A stretch of DNA of 39,437 bases from Burkholderiaceae bacterium (lineage in GTDB: Bacteria > Pseudomonadota > Gammaproteobacteria > Burkholderiales > Burkholderiaceae): positions 1 through 39,437 of the forward strand of contig CANFME010000011.1 of assembly GCA_947448305.1 (NCBI GenBank), read 5' to 3'. Of this stretch, positions 25,794 through 35,118 are shown in pieces. The notes beneath the pieces are model-generated. The model saw only the letters and a program-made list of their open reading frames with translations. It made no database searches and was not told the DNA's origin. The position numbers and the translations under genes are program-made. Each line of letters begins with the position of its first letter. The first letter of the stretch is position 1.

Positions 25794-28700
25794 TTAATAC
25801 GCTGGGAATTGAGAGTAGGGTGACAAGAGTGGGGAGATCGGCAATTTTAACGATTGCGTAATTTCCTCAAAGCTATATCTTAGGAATAAACTCGCGGCCC
25901 ATTGGTTATAGTTGCCAGAGTTCTCAAATTGCAACACCCCACCTAAAAATAACTGGGGATCCAATTTGTAAAGCGTAGAAGCATTTAGACTATAAGCCAA
26001 ACTGGAAACTGAGTTACTTGGGTAGACAGCCGATGATTTACCAAATTGAGCCGTTGCGCCAAGAATGGCATTGGCAGAGTTTTGCATCGCAGCATTAGTT
26101 GGGAAAAAGTTCGACCCGTCTTGATTAAACGTTTGCCAACCTAGTGAGCCCGTAACTGAGTAAATCAAATCCTCTTGATGACCTTCAACAGAGAGGGGGA
26201 TACTAACGGCCAGATATTGCTGGGGACTAAAGTAACCACCTTGACCATAAGTGTAGTAACTTAAATCTTTATTAAAACCAAAATTAGTCATATTTAGACC
26301 AATTCTGTATCTCTCCGAAGCCGTCTGGCGGATCTCCTTGGAGACACCACCACTGAACTCAGTCCTTGTATTAGAGTCAACATTATTTCCTTCAATCGCA
26401 TGATAAGAAGCATTCATATAGAGTGAATTGGAGTTATCTACACCAAATGATTTACTAACACCAATTCGACCACCTGTAGCAGTAACCCCACCCCAAGATA
26501 AATTAGTTCGGTTATCAGTCACACCAGCAAAGGACAATACGCTGTCAGTTACGGGTCTAGATGACAAAGCGCCTGTTACCCTAATGGTATTAGCAGAGTT
26601 CACAAAAGTACCATACCTAATACCGCCTGTGATTGTCGAATATTGGAAACCTTGTGGCGTCATTCCGATATCCACACCTAAGTTGTTGATATCGTAAGCA
26701 ACAGATAAACCAAGACCACTCACTTGCGGAGTGCTAACAGAACCAGTTGCAAGAGGACCACTACCGTAAGTTAATGAGCTGTAAGTATTTTGAGCAATTG
26801 ATCCTGAGTTAAGGTTAATCGGTGTTGCACGAACCGCAACTTTTCCATCTCCAACAGGAACTCTAACTTCAACTGGAGTTTGCGTATCCGTCAATCTAGA
26901 AGAACCAGAGTCTCCCGTTCGGCTTCTTAAAGAAATTCCTGCTAAGACCTGTGGCGCTTGAGTTTCTTTAATTTCTTGAAGTGCTTCCGCAGTTGAGATA
27001 GGCTTCAAATTAATGTTGTTAGCTAAGTATTTTGGTAAAGGTACTGGATTTGGGATTTCGGTATCCATCGCAAAAGGATCATTAAGAGGATTCTTACCTC
27101 TTGATGCAACGATCCTGGTTGTTTCTGGCTTAGGAGGAATTTTTCCTTTATAGAAGTCAGTAGGTATAGTTCCTAAACTTGTAATGTTGGCCAGACTCGA
27201 ACTAGAACTGCCACTGGAAACAGCGTTTCTTTCTTGAATTTCCAAGGAGGCATTAAACAACTCTTGTGCCGTAGCTAACTTATTCATACTCCTGTAAGCA
27301 CGTCCAGCCTTGTCCAATATTTCAGGATTAGTGGGATCAAAAGTAATGAAGCGATCTAAGTGACTAATCGCCTTAGGAAAATTCCTTGACTGAATATTAG
27401 CTAGAGCTAAGCTGTAAATAATATCTGGATTATTTGGGTATCTTTCCTCAAGGCCTTGAAGCAGTTCGATGGCTTTGGCACCTTGTCCATTAGCAGCGTA
27501 GGCGTTACTCAGTGCAATCAATGTTGCACTATCTGTTGGGCGTTGAGTTTGCAGATCAACTAAAATTCTGGTCGCTTCTTTGGGTTTACCTAATTGAATC
27601 AATGACTCAGCTTGTTTTACAGAGTAGGAGTAAACCAATTGGTCAAAACTTTGTTTTTGCTCGGCAGACAGGCTCTTTAATTGTAATTGTCTGAGGACAT
27701 TTGAGCTCTCAACAGATTGATTTGTTTTGAGTAAAACGTTCCCGTATTCAATGAGCAAGTCATTTGATTTACCAGCGCTTAGGGTTACTTTTTGACGCAA
27801 AAGATTAACACCTTTGTCAGTCATGCCTGCATCTATATAAGCTTTTGAGATTTTACCTAAGAGGGCTGGGTCTTGACCGGCAATTAATTCAGCTCTATTG
27901 AAAATTGAGAGGCTTTGAGTGGTTGAGCCTTTTCTGGCAAATTCAACGGCATAAATTAACTGAACTTCCATCCAAGCTGCACGTTGAAATTCGGCAATTG
28001 AGGGTGTTCTTAATCTAGGATTTACTTTTTCAATGAACTTTAAAGCATTTGGCCAATCATCCATAGAGGAGTAAAGCATTGCCGTGGCATAAAGTGTATT
28101 GGGGTCGTTGGGTTGACTTGAAAGCAAACCGTTCACTAAGCCAATCGCTTCTTGTTTTTGACCTTCTTTTAAATATAACTTAGCTAATTCAAAACGCGTC
28201 CAAGGATCGGTTGGATCGATTGCAATACCATCCTGTAAAATCTGAAAGGCCATTTGATCATCGCCTGCTGCAAGTGCTGCTTTTGCTTCACGTAATGTTT
28301 TCGGGTTATGGTAAGGCTCACTACTAACAGCCACTCTTTTTGCGCCCGACTTTCCTTCTGCTAAAAGTGCTCTAATTTCTGTATCATCTGGAGCGACTTT
28401 GAGATAACGGTCGAACTGGGCCGTTGCACGAGGATTTGGTGGACCTCCCCAAATCAACGCTTGACGCCAGTTTTCTACTGCAGTTTCTTTTAGAGTTGGA
28501 TCATTAGCTAAACTCGCTAGGCGGTTAATACCTTCAGCTCTGCTAGATTCAATAGTAATGAGTCTTTTGGCATACTCCAATTGAATGAGAGGGTCTTCCG
28601 GAGATTCTTTAGCCATCCTTGCAAAGCCTTCAATGGCTTCTTTTTTGGACTCTTTAGAACGATCCAAAACACTGTAATATTCAAGTCCTAATGGACCTTG

Positions 28701-29135
28701 GGGTTTGATATTGCCTAAAGCCTGTTCAAATAACTGTTTTGACTTCTCAACATCGCCACGTTGACTTGCTTTTCTAGCAGAGTCAATTAAAGCGCCAGAG
28801 CTATTGCTACGTAATACGATTTCCTGCTCCAGGGCAATGACATATTTACTGTTTGGTGCCACTGACTTCATCTTAGCCAAGTAGCTTTTGGCATTTTCAG
28901 GGTTTTTACTATTTAATTCGCTAACTCCAAGACCATAAAGAGCTTTGTCATCAGATGGGTCAATTAATAATATTTTTTTCCAAGATTGTGCGGCTTTTGC
29001 ATAATCCCCTTTGGACTGCCAAAATTGCGCTTGGTCGGATAAAACTTTAAAGGCACTGTCAGCCTGTGAAAAGGCTAATGGAGAACTCGCATATAGTAGC
29101 GTACAAGCCGTCAATTTTAAAGGGGAAAATTTCAA
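25794..29135 (-). CDS. bcsC: Cellulose export outer-membrane protein BcsC (unit 2)
   Basis: Protein of 1113 aa. A signal peptide ends near LAFSQA, then a long TPR solenoid (about 30-640; for example AKAAQSWKKILLIDPSDDKALYGLG and NPDIIYSLALANIQSRNFPKAISHLDR) spans the periplasm. A Ser/Thr-rich linker and the C-terminal outer-membrane barrel (about 770-1113) follow. The barrel contains PVTDSVLSFAGVTDNRT, GNNVDSNTRTE, DLSYYTYGQGGYFSPQ and the terminal LPISPLLSPYS. It carries the glucan across the outer membrane. The start is TTG at 29135 with GGAG five bases upstream; no usable ATG is near. A promoter-like region precedes it, so it may begin a second transcription unit. The barrel closely resembles that of the other BcsC in the locus. 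Confidence 0.94.
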   Translation of the reverse strand: MKFSPLKLTACTLLYASSPLAFSQADSAFKVLSDQAQFWQSKGDYAKAAQSWKKILLIDPSDDKALYGLGVSELNSKNPENAKSYLAKMKSVAPNSKYVIALEQEIVLRSNSSGALIDSARKASQRGDVEKSKQLFEQALGNIKPQGPLGLEYYSVLDRSKESKKEAIEGFARMAKESPEDPLIQLEYAKRLITIESSRAEGINRLASLANDPTLKETAVENWRQALIWGGPPNPRATAQFDRYLKVAPDDTEIRALLAEGKSGAKRVAVSSEPYHNPKTLREAKAALAAGDDQMAFQILQDGIAIDPTDPWTRFELAKLYLKEGQKQEAIGLVNGLLSSQPNDPNTLYATAMLYSSMDDWPNALKFIEKVNPRLRTPSIAEFQRAAWMEVQLIYAVEFARKGSTTQSLSIFNRAELIAGQDPALLGKISKAYIDAGMTDKGVNLLRQKVTLSAGKSNDLLIEYGNVLLKTNQSVESSNVLRQLQLKSLSAEQKQSFDQLVYSYSVKQAESLIQLGKPKEATRILVDLQTQRPTDSATLIALSNAYAANGQGAKAIELLQGLEERYPNNPDIIYSLALANIQSRNFPKAISHLDRFITFDPTNPEILDKAGRAYRSMNKLATAQELFNASLEIQERNAVSSGSSSSSLANITSLGTIPTDFYKGKIPPKPETTRIVASRGKNPLNDPFAMDTEIPNPVPLPKYLANNINLKPISTAEALQEIKETQAPQVLAGISLRSRTGDSGSSRLTDTQTPVEVRVPVGDGKVAVRATPINLNSGSIAQNTYSSLTYGSGPLATGSVSTPQVSGLGLSVAYDINNLGVDIGMTPQGFQYSTITGGIRYGTFVNSANTIRVTGALSSRPVTDSVLSFAGVTDNRTNLSWGGVTATGGRIGVSKSFGVDNSNSLYMNASYHAIEGNNVDSNTRTEFSGGVSKEIRQTASERYRIGLNMTNFGFNKDLSYYTYGQGGYFSPQQYLAVSIPLSVEGHQEDLIYSVTGSLGWQTFNQDGSNFFPTNAAMQNSANAILGATAQFGKSSAVYPSNSVSSLAYSLNASTLYKLDPQLFLGGVLQFENSGNYNQWAASLFLRYSFEEITQSLKLPISPLLSPYSQFPAY

Positions 29136-29192
29136 AAAAACTCCAAAATATGATTTAAAGTGAAAAACACTAATTAATCTAAACTACATTTT

Positions 29193-29245
29193 ATTATAGC
29201 GATGTTAAATTTAAAACAGTTTAAATTCAAACATTTTGTTGTCAA
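29193..29245 (-). promoter_or_regulatory. Putative internal promoter(s) upstream of the second bcsC
   Basis: On the minus strand a perfect TTGACA (29245-29240) is followed after 16 bases by TAAACT (29223-29218). A perfect TATAAT lies at 29198-29193 with a poor -35. Either could start transcription in the 135-base gap between bcsZ and bcsC. No hairpin terminator separates the units, so read-through from upstream also seems possible. Confidence 0.45.
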
Positions 29246-29270
29246 AAAACTAAAAAATTTCTAATAGATA

Positions 29271-30503
29271 TTAATAACTTATGTCAAACTTTGCACAGTT
29301 TTTGTGCATCCATGCTGTTTCTAAAAAACCATTTAAATTGAATCGGTAATAGCCCTCAGTAAACCCTAATCCAAATAGGCTCAAAGAGTAATCGTAATAA
29401 CGTAATTTATTAGTGTTGATATTTTCTGAAGATTGACTCTTTCTAATCATTAAATTTGTTCTATTAATTTGAGCTTGAGCAATTTCTTTTTTACCAATGG
29501 CATAAAAATAAGGCGCTACAGCTGCAGAAAATCCAAATGGAGAGTAACTATTGTTGATAATTTCACCGGTCAGCGCATCTATTTTCACGGGAACATATCC
29601 TTTGATTGCGATTGCTTTGACGATTCCTGAGATCGATAATAGAATATCTCGTCTGAATGGATCATCTGGGTGAGTTACCCCTGCCCATAAATAAACCCGG
29701 ATAGCGTCAAAACTACTTTTTTGCCCTCTGGATGGGTCAAAATAAAATTCTGGGATATCCCCCTCATTTAATTTATAGTAAATCCAGTCTGCAGGGAATT
29801 TTTGTGGACTACCTTCTTTAATCACTTTGGGAACATTTGAAATAATCTCATCCCACTGCAAGTTATTTCGTTCAGCGGCAATTCTTCTTAAAAGAGGTAG
29901 TGGGTAATAGCTAGGATTTAAAGACCATTTTGTTTTGTTTAAACTGGCTTTCTTAATGTATCCAGTCGAAATCATTTTGCCAAAATTTGGCAGATCAATA
30001 AACTCTCGATTTTCTATTAAGCTAATAATCTGAAGTCCCTGAGTGGTATAGGATTTGTTTTTCCATATTCGCCCAGCTTCTAAAAGTGCGTAAGCAAACC
30101 ATAGGTCAGCGTCAGAGGCGGAGTTATAGTCTGTCACCCCCCAAGTGTTATCTGGTTTTTTACCCCATTGCCAAGCTGGAAGGTTATTATTTAAATCATT
30201 ATCGAATAAGTTTGCAAGTGTCCAACTCCAAACTTTTTGAAAATTTTCTGGATCATTATTAATGAGCGCAAACATCATTGCATAAGACTGGCCTTCAGAA
30301 GTTGAATGTTCAATCGGTGTGGCATAGTCGATGATTCTCCCATCGTCTTGCATAAACATTTTCTTGTAATGATCCCAAAGATCTAATTGATTACCTGAGC
30401 ACTCTAGGTTTGAAGAGTTATTTTCTGCTGCTAAAACTGTGTTGCTATTCAAAAAAAAACACAAAAAAATACAGAAAAAGAAGTATTTAAAATTTTTATT
30501 CAT
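29271..30503 (-). CDS. bcsZ: Periplasmic endo-1,4-beta-glucanase BcsZ (GH8)
   Basis: Glycoside hydrolase family 8 enzyme of 410 aa. A signal peptide (NFKYFFFCIFLCFFLNS...VLAAE) sends it to the periplasm. The general acid lies in HSTSEGQSYAM (E70), and YNSASDADLWFAYALLEAG (127-143) holds the substrate-binding/catalytic aspartates. BcsZ cuts stray or misfolded cellulose chains and is needed for proper secretion in many species. It is about 40 residues longer than the E. coli protein. It follows bcsB of unit 1 by 66 bases and is the only cellulase in the window, so it may serve both synthases. No convincing Shine-Dalgarno precedes ATG 30503. Confidence 0.93.
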   Translation of the reverse strand: MNKNFKYFFFCIFLCFFLNSNTVLAAENNSSNLECSGNQLDLWDHYKKMFMQDDGRIIDYATPIEHSTSEGQSYAMMFALINNDPENFQKVWSWTLANLFDNDLNNNLPAWQWGKKPDNTWGVTDYNSASDADLWFAYALLEAGRIWKNKSYTTQGLQIISLIENREFIDLPNFGKMISTGYIKKASLNKTKWSLNPSYYPLPLLRRIAAERNNLQWDEIISNVPKVIKEGSPQKFPADWIYYKLNEGDIPEFYFDPSRGQKSSFDAIRVYLWAGVTHPDDPFRRDILLSISGIVKAIAIKGYVPVKIDALTGEIINNSYSPFGFSAAVAPYFYAIGKKEIAQAQINRTNLMIRKSQSSENINTNKLRYYDYSLSLFGLGFTEGYYRFNLNGFLETAWMHKNCAKFDISY

Positions 30504-30569
30504 CGGCTTGATTGCAATTCTTTTTTAATTTCTATTAACTAGATTATGAATTTTCATTAAATTAGGCAC

Positions 30570-32870
30570 TTAATGATGATGTAAAACGCGTTTTTTTACA
30601 TTTGCTCGAAGTGCAAAATAGAAAATCAAACTAACGATAAATAATGCAAAGAAAGTTAAACCAGTCAGGGTAATTGGATGATTCTTGAAATACCAGAAAA
30701 TACTTTCAAAGGGTTTTAATTTTCCAACATAGTAAGTTTCTGAAACATCAGCAGAGTTAATTGAACCATTGATAAACTCGGCAATAGATCCCTGAACGTA
30801 AATGCCTTTGCTAGCCTTTTCATTCAATGCTTCTGATATTTTCTTCAAGTTACTTGAGTCCTGACTCGCCAATACGACAATACTTCTTTCGGGTGAGTAA
30901 GGTGATTTCAAACCAATTAAAAATGCAGCTTTGCTATGATTTTCTAGAGAATGATTACGACTTTCTGATTGAAAATATTTAAGAAAACTTTTCATTTTAG
31001 ACAATAAATCTTGCTGGTTGGCTCCAGAGTAAAAACCACTTAAGTACTTTTCTAGTTTCCATGATTTGTAAAGCCTCGAATCACTATTCATACCGACATA
31101 AATGAGATTCTTATTCTCAACATCTTTAAAGTCATTGTCTAATCTTAAACTCATGTTGTAAGCTGGGGATTTAACGGTTGAGCCCAAAAAGCCTAGAATA
31201 TTTAGATACGCGCTAATTTCATCTTGATTGGGGGATGAGGGGATAATCACCGCGCTATCTGATAAATCAGCCATGATTGAAAAAGGAAAACCCTTTTGAC
31301 TAAAAGCATATAGGTTCGGCATTTTAATAAAATGCGAAAGGTGTGAAATATCTATCGTCGAGTTTGGATCAATATTTTGTTTGTAAAGAGTGCTTTGTTG
31401 GGGTGCCTCGGTACAATTCAAAATCGGTTGGGTGTCGTAATTAAAATAATTTCTAAGTTGAACACTATTGATTTGGTTGCTTAAGGCCGTCGTAAAAGTG
31501 GTTTGGCTTTGAAAAGTATTATTATCGAGCTGGATTGGTAGATTTGAATTTTTACCCAATAAACCTTGTACAAGTTTTGAAGAACCTTGTTTTTCCATTG
31601 GGAATAAAGGGATTTGTTTGATGAATTTTTTTTCATCATAAATAATTAATTGAGCATTAGGATTTTTTTCAAGAACTTTGTATTGATACTTTAAATTAAA
31701 GTTAACACCATCTTTATAAGTGAGGCCAAATAAGTCAGGTGGAAGCTCAAAGCTTAATGGAATACGACTATCCCCATAACCAGACGAACCTAAGTCATCA
31801 CTACTGGGTATGATCTCGCTAAACTTTAAAGGTTTTTTAGCAGAAATCCAAGCCTGGGTATCATAGGGTTCACTCTTGGGTATTTTCGGAGCTTGTGTAA
31901 AGTTAATTCTATCGGTATCTAATTTGCCAATATTTTTAATCAGATTTACAACATTAATTTTGGCAGAATTACCATTTTGAGAATTAAAAATCATTAACTT
32001 GCCATACGGATCCTTTGGGTTTTCAATCTCCAAAATACCAGCATCTTCAGGGAAGTTAATACCTAGGGTAGAAAGTTGTTTTAGATCGGAAACAAATATG
32101 ATGCCATGCCCACTCTTAGGAATCTCGTTAAACAAGGCTTCAGACTGATGACTGCCAAATTCAGAGGTGCCTAAATAAGAGGCGAGTAACCCGGCTGCTT
32201 CTAAAGTATTACGGTCAACATTGCCTACAAATGAGAAGGGCAACTTACCCTTTCTCATACTTTGATCATCAATATAGGGCGCGGGAAAGTGATTTAAATT
32301 ATTTTTTAAACGGAAACGATTAACCGTTAATTTTAAGGAACTGGCATTGTCAATAATAGCCCAAAGTCTAGAATCCTTTGGATCTTCGCATTCAGTAGCA
32401 TAGTGTCCATTAAACTGAAATTTAACCGTATTTTTATCTGCAATTAACTGTGCTGGAATAACAATTGTTTTCTTTAAAACTTTATCACCTTGAGAACTAT
32501 CAACTGACAAAGAGTCAATTAGCTGACCATTCACTAAGATATCAATTTGAGACAACTCATTCAAAAGTGCTTTTGAGTAGGAGTAAGCAAGTTGAAGCTC
32601 GGCTTTCGTTACTAACTCATCAATATGAAAATTAAAGCCAATTTCAAATTGATCGTTACTACCTTTTAAGCTAATTGGAGTAGGGGCTCCAAGTAGTCTT
32701 AATGGAATATTGTAATCTTTTAGTGCAGGTGATTTAACTGTAATAAATTGATCCGGACTCGCATTGAGAGGTTCATTTTTCGCCATACTTATCAAGGGGA
32801 AAAGACTTAATTGGCAAAATACAATTAACTGAATAAATGCCACGATTCGATAAAATTTAAAAGACATCAT
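30570..32870 (-). CDS. bcsB: Cellulose synthase periplasmic subunit BcsB (unit 1)
   Basis: Protein of 766 aa with an N-terminal signal (FYRIVAFIQLIVFCQLSLFPLISMA) and a C-terminal anchor helix (PITLTGLTFFALFIVSLIFYFAL) ending in RANVKKRVLHHH. Shared BcsB landmarks are ATECEDPKDSRLW, NTLEAAGLLASYLGTSEF and SHFIKMPNLYAFSQKGFPFS. It begins three bases after the bcsA stop (TAA CTT ATG), with a second ATG next to the first, so the pair is translationally linked. It is clearly homologous to the BcsB at 19676-22009 but more divergent than the two BcsA copies are, by eye. It should form the periplasmic partner of its adjacent BcsA. Confidence 0.93.
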   Translation of the reverse strand: MMSFKFYRIVAFIQLIVFCQLSLFPLISMAKNEPLNASPDQFITVKSPALKDYNIPLRLLGAPTPISLKGSNDQFEIGFNFHIDELVTKAELQLAYSYSKALLNELSQIDILVNGQLIDSLSVDSSQGDKVLKKTIVIPAQLIADKNTVKFQFNGHYATECEDPKDSRLWAIIDNASSLKLTVNRFRLKNNLNHFPAPYIDDQSMRKGKLPFSFVGNVDRNTLEAAGLLASYLGTSEFGSHQSEALFNEIPKSGHGIIFVSDLKQLSTLGINFPEDAGILEIENPKDPYGKLMIFNSQNGNSAKINVVNLIKNIGKLDTDRINFTQAPKIPKSEPYDTQAWISAKKPLKFSEIIPSSDDLGSSGYGDSRIPLSFELPPDLFGLTYKDGVNFNLKYQYKVLEKNPNAQLIIYDEKKFIKQIPLFPMEKQGSSKLVQGLLGKNSNLPIQLDNNTFQSQTTFTTALSNQINSVQLRNYFNYDTQPILNCTEAPQQSTLYKQNIDPNSTIDISHLSHFIKMPNLYAFSQKGFPFSIMADLSDSAVIIPSSPNQDEISAYLNILGFLGSTVKSPAYNMSLRLDNDFKDVENKNLIYVGMNSDSRLYKSWKLEKYLSGFYSGANQQDLLSKMKSFLKYFQSESRNHSLENHSKAAFLIGLKSPYSPERSIVVLASQDSSNLKKISEALNEKASKGIYVQGSIAEFINGSINSADVSETYYVGKLKPFESIFWYFKNHPITLTGLTFFALFIVSLIFYFALRANVKKRVLHHH

Positions 32871-32873
32871 AAG

Positions 32874-35015
32874 TTATATTTTTTTTAGTTTTTTAGATGA
32901 GTTGAGTCTTCTATGGTTAAGTAGAGCGTGACCCATTAATTCTTTAAAGGAAGAGAGGGGATTTGTTTTACGATTTACACCCCATTCTTGCGCCCAATTA
33001 TCAGCACGGCTAAATGTCACTTCTACCAGTTTTCTTTGTTGCTCAACCGTAAAATCCCCCATGTGAAGGCCTAATACATTTCCACCAGTTTTGATTTCAA
33101 AAGGTAGGCGAATTTCTTCAAGCCCTCTAAAGATGCCGATATCTATAGTTTTGCCAGCTTTGAGCTCGTAGCCTGGAGGAAGCTGAAGAGAAAATCCCTT
33201 ATTTGAAAAATCTAAAGAGGAGGCATATAAGGTTCTTCCATTTGGCAAGTAAATAGCAGCAGGTATTTCCATCTTCACTCTAGGGGTAGATCTTAACTCT
33301 TTTGATTCATATGCAATGTACACGCAAGTTAAAAGAATAATGATGTTAAAAAGGACCCAAAATAAATTTAAAAAAGTAGTGTGCAAATTACCGTTTTCCA
33401 AATAAATATTATGAAATAAACCAAAGCCTAAACCGAGCAAGTTGAAAGCTAGTAAGCCTAAAGTTGGTGCGGCAATATGAAAATCAAAATGATTTTTCTC
33501 AAATCTTGTAATCCCTTTTCTAGTAACTCCAAATTTACCAGCCTTAGGATTAACCATGGCAAAAAGGACAGGTAATAAGAGGTAGGGGGCAAGTAAGGTA
33601 TCATAAATTTCACCCCAAAATGAGTGCCTATATTGATTTTGCATTTTGTGACCGGCTACCTGTGCCATAAATAGGTGGGGAAGAGCATAGATAAAAACAG
33701 AAATAGCAGAAGTTTGATATATTTCCCAGCCAAAAATTAAATAAGCCATTGGAGCAATTAAGAACAGTAATCTTGGCACGCTGTAAAAAAAACCTAACAT
33801 CGCCGTTGCATAGCAAAGGCGTTGTCCAAATTTCAAACCTTTACCCAAAAAAGGGTTATCGATTCTAAAGATTTGAGCCATCCCTCTAGCCCAACGAATT
33901 CTTTGATTCACATGGGCATTGAGACTCTCAGTAGCAAGTCCAGCGGCTTGTGGCACAGATATGTAACCAAGGTTATAGCCCTTTCTACTCAACTTTAAGG
34001 CAGTATGAGCATCTTCAGTGACTGTTTCAACAGCAATACCACCAATTTCGTTGAGAGCTGAGCGCTTTAAAACTGCACAAGAGCCACAAAAGAATGAGGC
34101 ATTCCAATAATCATTACCCTCTTGTACAACCCCATAGAACAACTCTCCTTCGTTCGGAATATGTCCATGAACCTTTAAGTTTCGTTCAATTGGATCTGGC
34201 GAAAAAAAGTAGTGCGGAGTTTGCATGACCGCTAATTTAGGGTCTTTTAAAAACCATCCCATCGTTAACTGCAAAAAAGACCTTGTCGGAATATGATCAC
34301 AATCAAAAATGGCGACGTAATCACCCTTAGATCTACCTAATGCAGCATTTAAATTACCTGCTTTGGCATGAGTATTTTCGGAACGTGTTAAATAATGAAC
34401 CCCAGCTTCTTTTGCGAAGTTTTTAAATACATCTCTATTGCCATCGTCTAACAAGTAAACATTTAATTTGTCTAAGGGCCAGTCGATGGATTGAGCGGCA
34501 AGAATTGTTGCACTAACTACGCTTAAGGGCTCATTATAGGTAGGGATAAAAACGTCTACAGTTGGCCATAACTTAGCATCATCAGGCAGCTTAACGAGAG
34601 TCCTTTTGATTGGCCAAATGCTTTGAAAATAACCCAAGCACATGATGGTAACACCATAAACCTCAGCGGATAGCAATAAGTATCCTAGTACATATTCAAT
34701 TGGATGGTTAAAGCCAAGTGTAGAGGTCACACGCCAATAAAAGTAGCGAGCAGTCACTGTTGCAGAGGATAAAATTAGGATTATGATAATCAATCGATTA
34801 GTGAAAAAGCGACTAATCAAAAGACTTACTAAGCAAATTGCTACTCCAAATACGATTTGGTCACTCTCTTCTAAGGGGATAGAAATCGTTAAAAGCAAGA
34901 AGGGTAATACGCATGCCAACATTAGAAGAATAACAAAGTTATTTTTCCAATTAATTCTTTCCATAAGGAACAATTCGATCCTTCTAATTCTTGAGCTGAA
35001 AGAGTGCTTTAACAT
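32874..35015 (-). CDS. bcsA: Cellulose synthase catalytic subunit BcsA (unit 1)
   Basis: UDP-glucose-dependent beta-1,4-glucan synthase of 713 aa. Its motifs are DDG (190-192), DCD (238-240), TVTEDAH (about 331-337) and QRIRW (about 371-375), with FFCGS between. The gating loop reads FGVTRK, where the unit 2 enzyme has FNVTVK. The PilZ domain carries RSTPR and DFSNKG, so c-di-GMP control is expected. Large blocks of the catalytic core are identical to the other BcsA, whereas the N-terminal 30 residues and C-terminal tail differ. The ATG at 35015 has AGGTAA about ten bases upstream. bcsQ/bcsP are missing between bcsC and this gene, unlike in unit 2. It appears catalytically intact. Confidence 0.95.
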   Translation of the reverse strand: MLKHSFSSRIRRIELFLMERINWKNNFVILLMLACVLPFLLLTISIPLEESDQIVFGVAICLVSLLISRFFTNRLIIIILILSSATVTARYFYWRVTSTLGFNHPIEYVLGYLLLSAEVYGVTIMCLGYFQSIWPIKRTLVKLPDDAKLWPTVDVFIPTYNEPLSVVSATILAAQSIDWPLDKLNVYLLDDGNRDVFKNFAKEAGVHYLTRSENTHAKAGNLNAALGRSKGDYVAIFDCDHIPTRSFLQLTMGWFLKDPKLAVMQTPHYFFSPDPIERNLKVHGHIPNEGELFYGVVQEGNDYWNASFFCGSCAVLKRSALNEIGGIAVETVTEDAHTALKLSRKGYNLGYISVPQAAGLATESLNAHVNQRIRWARGMAQIFRIDNPFLGKGLKFGQRLCYATAMLGFFYSVPRLLFLIAPMAYLIFGWEIYQTSAISVFIYALPHLFMAQVAGHKMQNQYRHSFWGEIYDTLLAPYLLLPVLFAMVNPKAGKFGVTRKGITRFEKNHFDFHIAAPTLGLLAFNLLGLGFGLFHNIYLENGNLHTTFLNLFWVLFNIIILLTCVYIAYESKELRSTPRVKMEIPAAIYLPNGRTLYASSLDFSNKGFSLQLPPGYELKAGKTIDIGIFRGLEEIRLPFEIKTGGNVLGLHMGDFTVEQQRKLVEVTFSRADNWAQEWGVNRKTNPLSSFKELMGHALLNHRRLNSSKKLKKI

Positions 35016-35118
35016 TTTTAATAAATTACCTATATTTAAAAATTCTCAGATTTTTTCTTAAATGAACTTGTTTTACAAATGGTTTAGTTAAGGTGAAGTT
35101 GAATGTATTAATTGCTAA

